A stretch of DNA of 64,000 nt from Micromonospora profundi (GTDB taxonomy: Bacteria > Actinomycetota > Actinomycetes > Mycobacteriales > Micromonosporaceae), in assembly GCF_011927785.1 (NCBI RefSeq), contig NZ_JAATJK010000001.1:3348001-3412000 (forward strand), in the 5' to 3' direction. The notes below the pieces were generated by a model. That model was not told where the DNA came from. It searched no databases and was given only the letters and a program-made list of their open reading frames with translations. Position numbers and translations under genes: made by a program. Below are positions 10,201-18,900 of this stretch, piece after piece. Position 1 is the stretch's first letter, and each line of letters begins with the position of its first letter.

Positions 10201-12171
10201 CCGGCGCTGCACCCGTTCGTAGGAGTCTTCGAGGTACGGCGCGAAGTACGCCGCAGACTGCCGGCTGTCGCTGAACAGCAGCAGCTTGCGTCCGCCGCCT
10301 CGTAGGCCTCGCTGGATGGGGTCGGAGGCCACGGGCAGCTTCTGATAGAGGGCGGTCGCCAGGACCGAGGCGGAGGCTTCGTTGCCGCTGGCGAAGAGCC
10401 GGATCAGGCCGGCTCCGCGCCCGCCGCACGAGAGGCATGCCGTGAGCTCGTCGCTGCGCTGCCGTAGGAAACGTACGGCCCGCATGGCGCCGTCTGGGCA
10501 GCGCGGGCAGTTGGTCGCCTTACCGATCTGGAACACCCCGCACCGGGTGCACAGCGCGCCCAGTTCGCCGGCCGCTTGGGCAGCGCCGCTGAACATCTCC
10601 TCGTCCTCGTCGGTTGCCACTTCGTCGACCAGCGCCATCCACACCTGCTGCTCGTCGCGGGAGCGGCGGGACCGGAACACGGTGAAGGTGCCGACCCGCT
10701 CCAGCGTGCCCATGAGGTAGACGGTGCCGCAGCGGCGGCAGGTGCCGAATTCGAAGGCGGCGTCGCCGCACCGTCCGCAGCGCTCGTGCCGGGTCAGACT
10801 GACGTGCGGGCCGTTGGCTCCGAGGCAGGCGAAAGCTCCTTCCGTCGCGCGGGCGAAGAGGTGGTAGCGGGCGGAGAGCACCGGGGTGCCGTCCTTGTCG
10901 TGCACGCTGTTGGCCAGGGCGACCATCGACGCGGTCTCGGACGCGCCGCTACCGGGGAACAGTGCCTGGGCGACCTCGTGCAGCGGTATCGGCCCGTGGG
11001 CGAGTAGCGCCTTGAGCCGGCGAACGCGCTGCTCGTACGCCAGCGCCTCGGCGGGGTCGTCCCCGGTGTACCCGTGCTCGCGGGCGAGGGCCACGACGGC
11101 GCCAGCGGGTTCCGGCGCGTTGAGCAGCTTCTCGTACGCCGTGGCGGGCAGGGGTCCCCACTCGGGCCCGGGTGGCAGCTGGACCCTGTCGGCGGTGATG
11201 ACGTCCTGCCTCGCGTCATCGGCGGGGTCGTACTCGAAGGGGACGGGGAAGAGGGAGGCAGCGAAGTCGACCACGGCGGACATGTCGCTACCGACGGTTG
11301 CGCTCGTCGCGATGCACTGCACCGGCCGGCCCGAATCCACCCGGTCGGCGAGTCGGCGCAGCAGCATCGCCAGTTCGGCCCCGCGAGCCCCGTCGTAGAC
11401 GTGCGCCTCGTCGACGACAATGAACTGCCAGTGCCCGGCGTGCTCACCCTCGAAGAGGTCCATGTCCAAGGGCCGCAGCAGCAGGTATTCGAGCATGGCG
11501 TAGTTGGTCAGCAGGAGGTGCGGCGGTCGCTGCTGCATCTCCTCCCGGCTGAGCAGTTCGTTGGGCAGCGGCTGCTCGCCAGGGTTCTGCTGCTCGAAGA
11601 CCTCCGCGGCCTCCCGGCGACTGCGGCGGGTCTCGCCCGTGTACCGGCCGAAGGTGATGTCCGGTGCCTCGGCCAGCAGGCCCCGCAGCCGCTTCATCTG
11701 ATCGTTGGCCAGCGCGTTCATCGGGTACAGCAGCAGCGCCCGCACGCCGGGTCCGAGGGTGCCCGCCGCCCGTTCGGCCATCAGTCGGCTCAGGATGGGG
11801 ATGAGGAAGCTCTCGGTCTTGCCGGATCCGGTGCCGGTGGCGACGACGATGTTGCGCCCTGCGGTTGCCTTCCGGATCGCCCGCTCCTGGTGTTGGTAGA
11901 GCGGACGGTCCATGGCCAGCCCGGCGCCCAGGCTGGCGATGCCGGGGTCGAGCACGCCCGCGTCGATGAGCTGACGGGGTGTGGCGCTGGTGACGTAGGG
12001 CGGGGTCGCCTCGAGCAGTGGTCCCTTGGTGATTTCCTGGTTGATCGCGTCGCCGATCGCAGTTTCGAGCGCGGTCGCGAGCCGGGGATCCTTCGGCTCC
12101 ACGAGGGAACGTAGATAGCGCCGGTAGGTGGAGACGATCGCGTCGCTGGTGGCGAGGGGGTCGAGGATCAT
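7243..12171 (-). CDS. DUF1998-type DEAD/DEAH helicase (DruE-like)
   Basis: A 1642-aa superfamily 2 helicase from the ATG at 12171, which overlaps the stop of the upstream gene by ATGA; a longer open frame upstream is antisense noise. Walker A ATGTGSGKT at about 111-119, DEAH at 254-257, SAT at 290-292. A motif VI region with RAGRAGRRTDSAA lies past the middle. Four cysteine pairs form zinc-ribbon-like knuckles (CGRCGD with CRRCGT; CTRCGV with CPRC; CDGCGH with CPACGS; CATCGF). The C-terminus carries the DUF1998 signature (YDTVPGGAGHVRRI, then CECGPETSCYRCLRVFRNE). Helicases of this size and layout include Druantia DruE and related defence helicases. It is the last gene of a four-gene minus-strand cassette and probably translocates on DNA or RNA for an anti-phage complex. 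Confidence 0.88.
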   Translation of the reverse strand: MILDPLATSDAIVSTYRRYLRSLVEPKDPRLATALETAIGDAINQEITKGPLLEATPPYVTSATPRQLIDAGVLDPGIASLGAGLAMDRPLYQHQERAIRKATAGRNIVVATGTGSGKTESFLIPILSRLMAERAAGTLGPGVRALLLYPMNALANDQMKRLRGLLAEAPDITFGRYTGETRRSRREAAEVFEQQNPGEQPLPNELLSREEMQQRPPHLLLTNYAMLEYLLLRPLDMDLFEGEHAGHWQFIVVDEAHVYDGARGAELAMLLRRLADRVDSGRPVQCIATSATVGSDMSAVVDFAASLFPVPFEYDPADDARQDVITADRVQLPPGPEWGPLPATAYEKLLNAPEPAGAVVALAREHGYTGDDPAEALAYEQRVRRLKALLAHGPIPLHEVAQALFPGSGASETASMVALANSVHDKDGTPVLSARYHLFARATEGAFACLGANGPHVSLTRHERCGRCGDAAFEFGTCRRCGTVYLMGTLERVGTFTVFRSRRSRDEQQVWMALVDEVATDEDEEMFSGAAQAAGELGALCTRCGVFQIGKATNCPRCPDGAMRAVRFLRQRSDELTACLSCGGRGAGLIRLFASGNEASASVLATALYQKLPVASDPIQRGLRGGGRKLLLFSDSRQSAAYFAPYLEDSYERVQRRRLLHEGAVAAAAADDEVRLTDVVYHTSRVADRYGIFERKQSRQARERQVALWAQIEAVGVDERNSLEGRGLIAWDMSRDPAWLPPQPLLALGLSDEEVWALLAELIRSIRLQGAVGALDGVDPRDEAFQPRLGPIYVRGTGSDARRKVLSWLPTRGTNRRADFVTRVLARLDRQADPIQVLEGVWRLLTKGPQAEWLIAGTEPGIGQVHQLDSALITCTPTAGGLSMWQCSRCRKLTPFNVRATCPTIACTGDLESWTSPAADIDPDHYRNVYRDMNPVPLRVLEHTAQWTSERAAEIQQQFVRGEVNALSCSTTFELGVDVGELQAVMLRNMPPTTANYVQRAGRAGRRTDSAALVLTYAQRRSHDLSRFAEPDRMIAGEVRAPYVPLTNVRIDRRHAHSVALAAFFRQQFRFHGTIWRTAGEFFLPGDNGIAPVTLVRDFLTPVPPQVTDSLRQVLPAEVRDIIGVDSEEWVEHLVDLLESVRAELQQDVDTYEQKRQEAFAARQDDKAARYGRVMNTITRRELLGLLANRNVLPKYGFPVDTVELRLAFADAPIAKQLELSRDLSSAIYEYAPGAEVVAGGLVWQSAGLYRLPGRDLERRYYAVCDGCGHYRDSIDRLDQECPACGSALVGVPRQYAIPVFGFVAARGTGRRPTSAPRRAWHGATHVVSPGAELYADKLDLAGGAITIRAGARGELVAISDGAMGRGFLVCATCGFANRAIDGRVDHQSPLSGRECRGRMENLSLAHKYQTDVLDLSFDGAVVIGVEDNAWRSVAYALVEGAVRALEISRDDIDATVYRTEAGRSVIMLYDTVPGGAGHVRRIAERLRDVLDQALQRVRDCECGPETSCYRCLRVFRNERYHEQLRRGVAADVLSRLLGKHDQAPVGALRVSLSDVGPALGATRRFLVTEAPGEVFEPVTSGQLDLYEGRVVLARRDGDAAVGRLWLRRDADGVVGAGLQPIAGAPLDNGADDLMLLGVAVW

Positions 12172-15100
12172 TCGGCTGCTCCGGCTCCGGTCAGGAGGAA
12201 CTCCGCGAGGAGAAGGTCGATGGCGACGAGGCGGGGTGCGCTGCGGGCGAGGGTCGCGTGTAGGGGAAGGATTCGTGGCAGCAGCCCGGCCGGGGCCGCG
12301 TGCCCTCGGGCGGCCAGCCGCGCCACGAAGGCGAACGCCAGCGACAGCGCGGGGAGAGCGAGCCACCCTCGAGTCGGGTTGCGGGCCTGCAGCGCGGCCG
12401 CCGCCTGCGGCCCACCGCAATCGACCAAGGGCTTTTGCAGGGCGCGCAGTAGCCCCTCCGCGTTGCTGGAGAGCCGTCCCAGGCCGGGCCGCACCCGTAC
12501 CTCGAACAGGTGGCGGGCCGCAACCATCCGTTCGTCGGCGTCGAGCAGGCCGCCGGGAACGACGCGCATCGCCCGCCACACCCGGTCGCGTTCCGCAGCC
12601 GGGAGCAACGCGAACACCTCGGCCGACTGGTCGAACCTGCCGACCGTCTCGTACGGATCGGGACCGCCGGCGAGCAGGTGCGTTGCCACCTCCCCGCACG
12701 CCGCGGCGATCTGTTCGCCCAGGTCGGCGTGCGATGCGATGTCAGGCAGCCGGTGGGCCGAGGCGAGCATTGCGGCCAGCGGGCTCGCCGTCCAGAGCCG
12801 CGCCTCGTCGGTCGCACTGACGTACCTGTCGGGAGGCAGGGCGATCAGACCGGAGTGCACCAGGGGCGCGACCACCTGGTCAGCCGAGGCGCGGTGTTTG
12901 GTGAGCGCGGCCAGCGCGGCGGCGGGATGCGGGCGCAGGAGCGCCGCGGCGCCCCGGATGTTGGCCGTGACACCTCGCGTACGGAGGTCGTCCGCGCGCG
13001 GGTAAATGTCGAACAGCAGCGGCGCGATGTCCGGTAGGTCGGGCAGGGCAGCTGCTCCGGCCAGGTACGCCGACACTGCCTCACCCGCCGGGTCCTGGCC
13101 GGTCGGCTGCCACTTCAGCTCGGCGAGGTCGAAGGCGTTGTCGCGGCCGGGCCACTCCGGCCAGTCCGACGGCAACCAGGGATCCTCGATGCGCAGCAGC
13201 GCCACGAGGGGCCCCGCCGTGGTGACCCGCGTGGGGAGCGGGTCGCTGACCAGGTCCTCGCTGAGGCGCGCGAGGTACGGCGGTTCCCACGGCGCGTACA
13301 CCTGGTACAGCGCGGCCGTCAGCCCCTCGGCCCGCACGCCGTCGACCAGCACCAGCCGGTCGTCCTCGAGGTGCACCGCGCTGGCGAGGCGTCGAGGCAC
13401 GCAGCGCGCTGCCGGGAAGTCCTGCCCGTCAAAGCGGACGTCGAGCTGGGCGAGCCCGTGGGCGCCGACCGTGTCGGCGATGGCCGCGAGCCCAAACCGG
13501 GCCATCGGCTGCCCGTAGGTGTCTCCGGACGGAACGGTTTGCAGCTCACGGCCCCCGGACCGGACGATCAGCCGTGCGTCCGCCGCCCGCGGCAGCCGCA
13601 CCAGCAGTTCACCCTCGCCGATGGTCTCGGTGTCCAGGCGCAGTGGCTGCAGCGACCATTCGCCACGGCTGCCGGCTCCCAGCCGTTGGAGCGCCATGTG
13701 GGCGGGCGTGACCCGTACGGTGGTCGCGCCGCCCGGGCTGTGGAGCTGCAGTTCGACAGCGGTGTCGGCGGGGCCTAGGTGGGTCATTGGGGGCGTTACC
13801 GACAGGTCGGGCAGGGTGGCCTGGGCTCCTACGGTGGCCGGTTCCAGCCCGTCCGCCGTGATCTCTCGCCAGGCGGGGTGGGAGATGACGGACAGCCCTT
13901 CGGCGAACTCCAGCGTGCGGGCGAGGCCGCGGCCGAGCGGACCTCGAACGGTGATCTCGTAGGCGCCGACCAATGGGCGGGCAAGGTCCCGCCACGGGTC
14001 GACCGTCGTGTCGTGGTTGGAAGAGAGGCTCTCGGTGTGCAGGAGCTGACCGGAGCCGGGTCGACGGATCCGGATCGACCAGTCGGTGCTCACGCCGGGC
14101 TCGGTCGGCAGGGTCAGCCGTGGGGCCGTCGCGATGACTGGTCCGCCGGCGAGGCTGCTCACTCCGGGCAATGGCTGAGCGAGTTGCAGTTGGGCGCGGC
14201 GGGCACCCTTGACCCGGCGCGGTACTCCGCCGCCAAGCCGCAGCTGCGACACCTGACGAAGGTCGGCGCGACGCAGCGTCCAGCCGAGCCAGCCATACGG
14301 GGCCGGCACGTCGTACGTGTCGACCAAGTCGCCATCCACCTGCAGCTCGAGCGGCCCACCGCCGTCGCTCTCTTGCGGGTACAGCAACCAGACCGGCTCG
14401 GGCGGAAGGCCGGTGGTTGCCGGCACCCGTCGGCCGTCCTCGGTGAAGACCAACAGGGGATCCCGCGGGTCAACAACGTCCAGCTCGTACTCCTGGTCGT
14501 AGCCGGCCAACTCGACAGTCACCTGACGTGCGGGGCGTGCGATGGCTACCACCGTTGCGGGTGCCGTCTCGCTGGTGCCAGGCCAGCGGGACTGGCTGAC
14601 GACCGATTCGACCTCGCCGTCGAAGCGCAACTGCCACATGACGCGACCGTCCGGTGCGTCATGGACCGGCGGCAGCCACACCATCAGGCCTCGGCCGAAC
14701 GGCTCCAACTCCAGGTGAGGTCGCTGCGGCGCCGCCTGCGCGGCCGACCCGCCGCGCTCCGAGCTGCCTGTCCAGTCGAGCTGCTCCGCCTCCGCGAGCG
14801 CCTGAGCTCTTTCGATCACGTGTGGGGAGAGTCCGAGTCCGTCGGCGGTGAACCCCGGCTGCCGCAGCCGTTCCAACAGGTCGAGGCAGCGGTCGACAAG
14901 GTCCGCGGCGTAGTCCTCGCCGCGTTGGATGAACCGCTGCACCGGCTTGTCGGTCCCGTTCAGGCGCGACTCCCGGCCGGGCGCGAGCGCCCAGGCGAGA
15001 AAGCTCTCGCCAGTGAGTCCGGGCTCGCGGGCCTGGCGGTGCAGGAGGAGATTCAAAAGGTCACCGAGGCAGTACGCGGGGACCCCGGCATGCATGAGGA

Positions 15101-15479
15101 TCTCACCGACGTAGACCTGCGGCAGACCAGGGAACCGGGCCAGCCGGAAGTGGTCGAGGTTCAGGCGGAAGGCCCTCCCCCAGAACGTTTGGTCGATCTG
15201 GCCCGGCGCCTCGTTGTGGACGGCGCTCCAGTAGTCGCCGTGCTCGTACCCGACGGCACCGAGCCCGGCCAGTCCGACGACCAAGCACGCGGGGTAATGA
15301 CGGGTGAGCAGCCGCTGTCGGTCGAGGGGGGCACTGAGCCAAAAGACTCGTCCCAGGGCGCGGATGGCCTCTTTGGCGTGGTCCTCCGGTGCATCAATCT
15401 CGGCGACCAGCGACACCGCGCGCAGGGCTGGCGCCCACTCGTCTTCCCGGAGCCGAAGTATCTCGGATGCGTGTGACAC
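12168..15479 (-). CDS. Large unknown partner of the DUF1998 helicase (DruH-like by context)
   Basis: 1103 aa from the GTG at 15479, which has GAGGGAG 3-8 bases upstream. The upstream part of the open frame runs antisense through a gap and the next gene and is rejected. The N-terminal third is helical (LREDEWAPALRAVSLVAEI; GFTADGLGLSPHVIERAQAL). The middle (about 300-720) is beta-rich with repeated Ig-like strands (VELQLHSPGGATTVRVTP; YEITVRGPLGRGLARTLEF). The C-terminal third is helical again. No nuclease or ATPase motif was found. Its stop overlaps the helicase start (ATGA), so the two are translationally coupled. A large uncharacterised protein next to a DUF1998 helicase is the arrangement of Druantia type III (druH-druE); homology to DruH was not established here. 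Confidence 0.7.
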   Translation of the reverse strand: MSHASEILRLREDEWAPALRAVSLVAEIDAPEDHAKEAIRALGRVFWLSAPLDRQRLLTRHYPACLVVGLAGLGAVGYEHGDYWSAVHNEAPGQIDQTFWGRAFRLNLDHFRLARFPGLPQVYVGEILMHAGVPAYCLGDLLNLLLHRQAREPGLTGESFLAWALAPGRESRLNGTDKPVQRFIQRGEDYAADLVDRCLDLLERLRQPGFTADGLGLSPHVIERAQALAEAEQLDWTGSSERGGSAAQAAPQRPHLELEPFGRGLMVWLPPVHDAPDGRVMWQLRFDGEVESVVSQSRWPGTSETAPATVVAIARPARQVTVELAGYDQEYELDVVDPRDPLLVFTEDGRRVPATTGLPPEPVWLLYPQESDGGGPLELQVDGDLVDTYDVPAPYGWLGWTLRRADLRQVSQLRLGGGVPRRVKGARRAQLQLAQPLPGVSSLAGGPVIATAPRLTLPTEPGVSTDWSIRIRRPGSGQLLHTESLSSNHDTTVDPWRDLARPLVGAYEITVRGPLGRGLARTLEFAEGLSVISHPAWREITADGLEPATVGAQATLPDLSVTPPMTHLGPADTAVELQLHSPGGATTVRVTPAHMALQRLGAGSRGEWSLQPLRLDTETIGEGELLVRLPRAADARLIVRSGGRELQTVPSGDTYGQPMARFGLAAIADTVGAHGLAQLDVRFDGQDFPAARCVPRRLASAVHLEDDRLVLVDGVRAEGLTAALYQVYAPWEPPYLARLSEDLVSDPLPTRVTTAGPLVALLRIEDPWLPSDWPEWPGRDNAFDLAELKWQPTGQDPAGEAVSAYLAGAAALPDLPDIAPLLFDIYPRADDLRTRGVTANIRGAAALLRPHPAAALAALTKHRASADQVVAPLVHSGLIALPPDRYVSATDEARLWTASPLAAMLASAHRLPDIASHADLGEQIAAACGEVATHLLAGGPDPYETVGRFDQSAEVFALLPAAERDRVWRAMRVVPGGLLDADERMVAARHLFEVRVRPGLGRLSSNAEGLLRALQKPLVDCGGPQAAAALQARNPTRGWLALPALSLAFAFVARLAARGHAAPAGLLPRILPLHATLARSAPRLVAIDLLLAEFLLTGAGAAE

Positions 15480-15735
15480 GGTCTCCCTCTTGTGGATTGG
15501 GGTGGTCAGCGCGGTAGGGCGACTATGCAAGCAAGCCAAGGCGTCTTCAAGACCAAACCAGCGCCTCAGCGTCCGCCCTGCCCGATCGGTCACTGAGGTG
15601 GAACCGGTCGGCGGCACCGGTGGACAGGTCAGATAGGACGCCGCCCCACTCAGGGGAGTGAGAAGTGGCGGCGTTGACTTCGCCCGACTGGCGGGCCGGT
15701 CACCTGGCGGGCAGGTGGCCGGCCCGGCACTCGGA
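15480..15735. other. Intergenic gap inside the helicase cassette
   Basis: 256 bases between two same-strand genes, with no supportable frame. It contains the GAGGGAG ribosome binding site of the 1103-aa gene at its left end. A separate promoter for the downstream pair is possible but no clear -35/-10 was identified. Confidence 0.35.
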
Positions 15736-16140
15736 TCACTGGATGGCAGGCGCGTCAGGCCGGGACGCCTTCGGGTCGGCGGGGCCCGCCAGCTCGAGTT
15801 GGGGTAGCAGTGCGGTGACGTCCTGGTGCCAGCCGCGGAGCTCTGCGACCGTGGGTGCGAGTTCATAGGTGTGGTGGTGCATCGCGCGCGACAGGCCGTG
15901 CCAGGCGGTGCGCGCCGTCGAGGCTGCCTCGGCACCGGCGAAGGTGGGCAGAACGAGCAGTTGGTTGCGCATGGGGCGGTCGACGACGGAGGGGGCGACC
16001 CGATCCCAGTAGTGCCGCAGCCCTTGTTCGAGGGCGAGGCGGGTCAGGCAGGCGGATCCCCGTTGCCAGCAGCGGCGCATGCTGGACGGCGGGTGCAACA
16101 GCAGCGCACTGGCAGCGCTCAGATACGTGTGTGGGCTCAC
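15736..16140 (-). CDS. Small helical protein of the helicase cassette
   Basis: 134 aa, GTG start at 16140 overlapping the stop of the ATPase gene by GTGA (16137-16140), so it is translationally coupled to it. The protein is mostly helical: SAASALLLHPPSSMRRCWQR, RTAWHGLSRAMHHHTYELAP and a C-terminal VTALLPQLELAG. It has no metal-binding or catalytic motif I can recognise. Its fixed position between the SMC-like ATPase and the 1103-aa protein suggests a structural or adaptor subunit. No family assigned. Confidence 0.65.
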   Translation of the reverse strand: MSPHTYLSAASALLLHPPSSMRRCWQRGSACLTRLALEQGLRHYWDRVAPSVVDRPMRNQLLVLPTFAGAEAASTARTAWHGLSRAMHHHTYELAPTVAELRGWHQDVTALLPQLELAGPADPKASRPDAPAIQ

Positions 16141-18602
16141 GGCTGACTCAGCCTCCCCACGACCGCACGTGCGTCGGACACGAGCCCGGCAAGGTCGCCG
16201 GAGCTCCCGCCGTGGGCACCACGGTTGGCGAAGGCGACCACCCGTCGGGCTGCGGGGTGCAGCCGCTCCAGCGGCTGGTTCAACTCTTTGCCGGCCCGCC
16301 GGTGATCCGACAGGAGCGTCAGCGCGAGGGTCGGTCGCAGGCCATGCGCCTCGCTGATCGCCGCCTCGGTCTCCGCGATCGGCAGCCCGGCCCGGAAGTC
16401 ACGGGTACGGATCCGCTCGTGACAGGTGAATTCGAGGGCGTCGCGGATCAGGTTGCAGACGACCGGGCGGCGGACCTCGTCGGCCATGTCGTCGTCGCGA
16501 ACGATGGCCGCCGCGTCGTCGAGGTAACGCCGGGCGGGGTCGCCGTGCGCGTCACCGGTGACGGTGACCTGGGACTGCGCCAGCCTGCTAACGATGCGGA
16601 TCCGGGCGTCGAGCTGCAGGTGTCGCACTGCGGCCGGAAGGCGGTCATCGTGGGTGAACACGATGACCTGCCGCTGCTTCGCCACCTGGTCCAGGACCTT
16701 GGCCAGCCCGTACACCTTGGCCGGGTCCATGGACTGCACCGGGTCGTCGATGACGAGGAACCGGAACGGGCTCTCCGGCATCGTGGCACGCGGTAGGAAG
16801 AGCGCCAGGGCGAGCGAGTGCAGTTCGCCCTGGCTCATCACCCCCAGCGCCGCCCCGGGTACTCCGTCGACGTTTACCTTCAGGTCCACCCGCCGGTTGG
16901 TGCCGGTGCCGGCGAGTTGGATCGCGCCGAGGTCGACGTTGCTCTCCTGCCGCAGCGTGTTCCAGATCTCGGTCGCTTCCGCGGCCACCGGTGCGAGCTT
17001 GTCGTTGCGGATGCTCCCGCCAACCTTTTGCAGCCAGGTGACCGAGGCCTTCAGCGCCGTGAACATCTGGACGGACTGACGGCTCGCCTGCTCGGCGTCG
17101 ATCCAGGCGCGGATCTGGTCGGCGAGCGGCTGCCAGGCGGCCTGCCGGCGTTCGAGCGCCTGCCGTGCTGCCGCCTTGACCGGCTGCAGGACGGTGGTGA
17201 GCGCGTCGAAGGCGGCGAGCGCCGCCTCGGCGACCTTGTGCGAGTCGACCGACCCAACCAGCTCGTCCCAGTGCTGCCATCCGACCCGGGCGTCGCCGGT
17301 GTCCACCCCCTCGGCGGTGAGGTCGACGGCGAGTACGGACGGCAACTGGGGCAGCCAGGTTCGCAACGTACGGCGCGAACCCCGCTCGATCTCGTGGGCT
17401 TCGTCGAGGCGCTCGGCCCGCTCGGTGAGTCGTCGCAGCTGCGCTTGAGCCTGCTCGGCCCACGCCTCGTCCAGGGTGCGACCCCCGCACACTGGACAGG
17501 GCTGGCCCGGGTGGCTGTGGTGATGGCGCAGGGCGTCGCTCAGCAGCTTGGCGAGCGCCCGAGCTTCCTCCACCGGCGTGCCGGCCAAGTCGTCAATCTG
17601 TTGCAACGCCCCCCGGAGTCGCTCCAGCTCGCGTACCAGGGCGTCTCGTTCGGGAAGGCCGAGTACGTCGAGCTGGCGCAGCGGCACGAGGGTCGTGTCA
17701 CTGGTCGGCTCGTCAGCGGCGGCCAATGCCGCAAGCACGTCGAGGGCGGCGGCCTTGCCGCTGAGCGCCTGCTCGGCGCGGCGGGCGCGCGGGTCGGGGT
17801 GGGCGGCGAGCGCGGTCCGCAGCTGCGGCAACTGGGTGCCGGCCAGCTTTCGCTGGTCGTCCATCTCCTTACGCGCGGTCTTGAGCATGGTCTCAATCTC
17901 GACAAGGCGACCGAGGCCGAGGATGCGGTGCAGCGAGTCGTGCATCTCGCTGGGGCGGCCGCTGAGCAGCCCACCGAGTTCGGCGTAGGAGAGGAACGGC
18001 CGGTACAGCTCCAACGGCTGCGCCCATCCGAGGTCGGCAACCGACTGCCGGGGCTTACCAGCGATCTGCAGGAACGTCTTGCCATCGTTGAGCCCTGCCT
18101 CGGGCTCCCAGTCGCATTCGACGGTGGCACCATTGCGGTGGCCTTCGACCCCGAGTCGTACGTGGATGCGAGGGCTTTCGGTGGCGTGCAAGTTGCGCCA
18201 GCCCTCCTGCCAGACCGAGCTGCGGCCGGCCCACCGCTTGTTCTCACCGGTCATGGCGAACTCGGCGGCCTCGGCGAAGCTGGACTTACCCGAGCCGTTG
18301 CGACCGGTCACGATGGTCAGTCCCGGTCCGGGTACGAGGTTGAGCGTGGCGGTGGGTCCGATGCCGCGGAACCCGGTCACCTCGATGCTGGCGAGGTAGG
18401 TCCCGATCGGTTCCGGGGTTTCGGTGTCGGGCGATGGGGGTGTCGGTCGGCGCGGTGTCGCGCCGCCGAGCACCGAGGCGAGCTCGTCGCCGCCGAGCAG
18501 GGCGGCGATGACGAGGTCCTTGGCGGTCTCGGTCAGGTCGGAGTGGTCGAGGTGGTCGAGGATGAGCTGGTCAACGGTGTCGGCTTGAGGGTCGGTGCTC
18601 AT
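16137..18602 (-). CDS. SMC/RecF-like AAA ATPase with zinc-hook motif
   Basis: 821 aa from the ATG at 18602, with GAGGAGG 7 bases upstream; the 50 extra codons further upstream in frame are rejected. Walker A GRNGSGKSS at about 100-108, preceded by a typical FRGIG strand. A coiled-coil middle is broken by CPVCGG (369-374), the Rad50/SbcC-type hook. An ABC signature SQGELHSLALAL and a Walker B FLVIDDPVQSMDP at about 610-630 follow, then the D/H-loop VIVFTHDDRL. These are the hallmarks of DNA-end or DNA-loop sensing ATPases found with nucleases and helicases in defence loci. It is the first gene of the minus-strand cassette and is divergent from the HTH-methylase gene. Confidence 0.88.
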   Translation of the reverse strand: MSTDPQADTVDQLILDHLDHSDLTETAKDLVIAALLGGDELASVLGGATPRRPTPPSPDTETPEPIGTYLASIEVTGFRGIGPTATLNLVPGPGLTIVTGRNGSGKSSFAEAAEFAMTGENKRWAGRSSVWQEGWRNLHATESPRIHVRLGVEGHRNGATVECDWEPEAGLNDGKTFLQIAGKPRQSVADLGWAQPLELYRPFLSYAELGGLLSGRPSEMHDSLHRILGLGRLVEIETMLKTARKEMDDQRKLAGTQLPQLRTALAAHPDPRARRAEQALSGKAAALDVLAALAAADEPTSDTTLVPLRQLDVLGLPERDALVRELERLRGALQQIDDLAGTPVEEARALAKLLSDALRHHHSHPGQPCPVCGGRTLDEAWAEQAQAQLRRLTERAERLDEAHEIERGSRRTLRTWLPQLPSVLAVDLTAEGVDTGDARVGWQHWDELVGSVDSHKVAEAALAAFDALTTVLQPVKAAARQALERRQAAWQPLADQIRAWIDAEQASRQSVQMFTALKASVTWLQKVGGSIRNDKLAPVAAEATEIWNTLRQESNVDLGAIQLAGTGTNRRVDLKVNVDGVPGAALGVMSQGELHSLALALFLPRATMPESPFRFLVIDDPVQSMDPAKVYGLAKVLDQVAKQRQVIVFTHDDRLPAAVRHLQLDARIRIVSRLAQSQVTVTGDAHGDPARRYLDDAAAIVRDDDMADEVRRPVVCNLIRDALEFTCHERIRTRDFRAGLPIAETEAAISEAHGLRPTLALTLLSDHRRAGKELNQPLERLHPAARRVVAFANRGAHGGSSGDLAGLVSDARAVVGRLSQP

Positions 18603-18832
18603 GTGGTGCCTCCTCTCATGGGAGGGGGGCGAGTGGCCGCGCCGGAAGGCGGGGCAACTCGCTGCGTCGGCATGAGGAATCTGACCGGCCGGAAGGGCTG
18701 GGCCGGACATGAGGGTGGTGCGCCCGGGCGTCGACACCCGGACAGGAAGCATCGGCGGCAGCCGAGGTAAACCTCGACCCGCTCACTGAAAACGACACTA
18801 GCACACTCGGCACTGAAAGCTGTGTCAAACCG

Positions 18833-18860
18833 TTTACACGCCCCAGGGGTCGTGTAGAGT
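18833..18860 (+). promoter_or_regulatory. Putative promoter with embedded near-palindrome for the methylase/type I R-M operon
   Basis: In the 298-base divergent gap, TTTACA (18833-18838) and TAGAGT (18855-18860) are spaced by 16 bases, 40 bases before the ATG at 18901. The same segment holds TACACG (18835-18840) and CGTGTA (18851-18856), a near-perfect inverted repeat around CCCCAGGGGT. This is a plausible operator overlapping the promoter. The N-terminal HTH of the downstream methylase is the obvious candidate to bind it (inference). Confidence 0.45.
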
Positions 18861-18900
18861 GATCCACGAGCAGGACGATGCATGAAATGACAGGACACCG

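Noticed and set aside
11074..12114. 346-codon plus-strand frame
   Set aside because: Antisense to the helicase N-terminal motifs.
13779..15476. 565-codon plus-strand frame
   Set aside because: Antisense to the 1103-aa cassette gene; low-complexity composition typical of a high-GC shadow frame.
16818..18770. 650-codon plus-strand frame
   Set aside because: Antisense to the SMC-like ATPase, whose Walker and hook motifs settle the strand.
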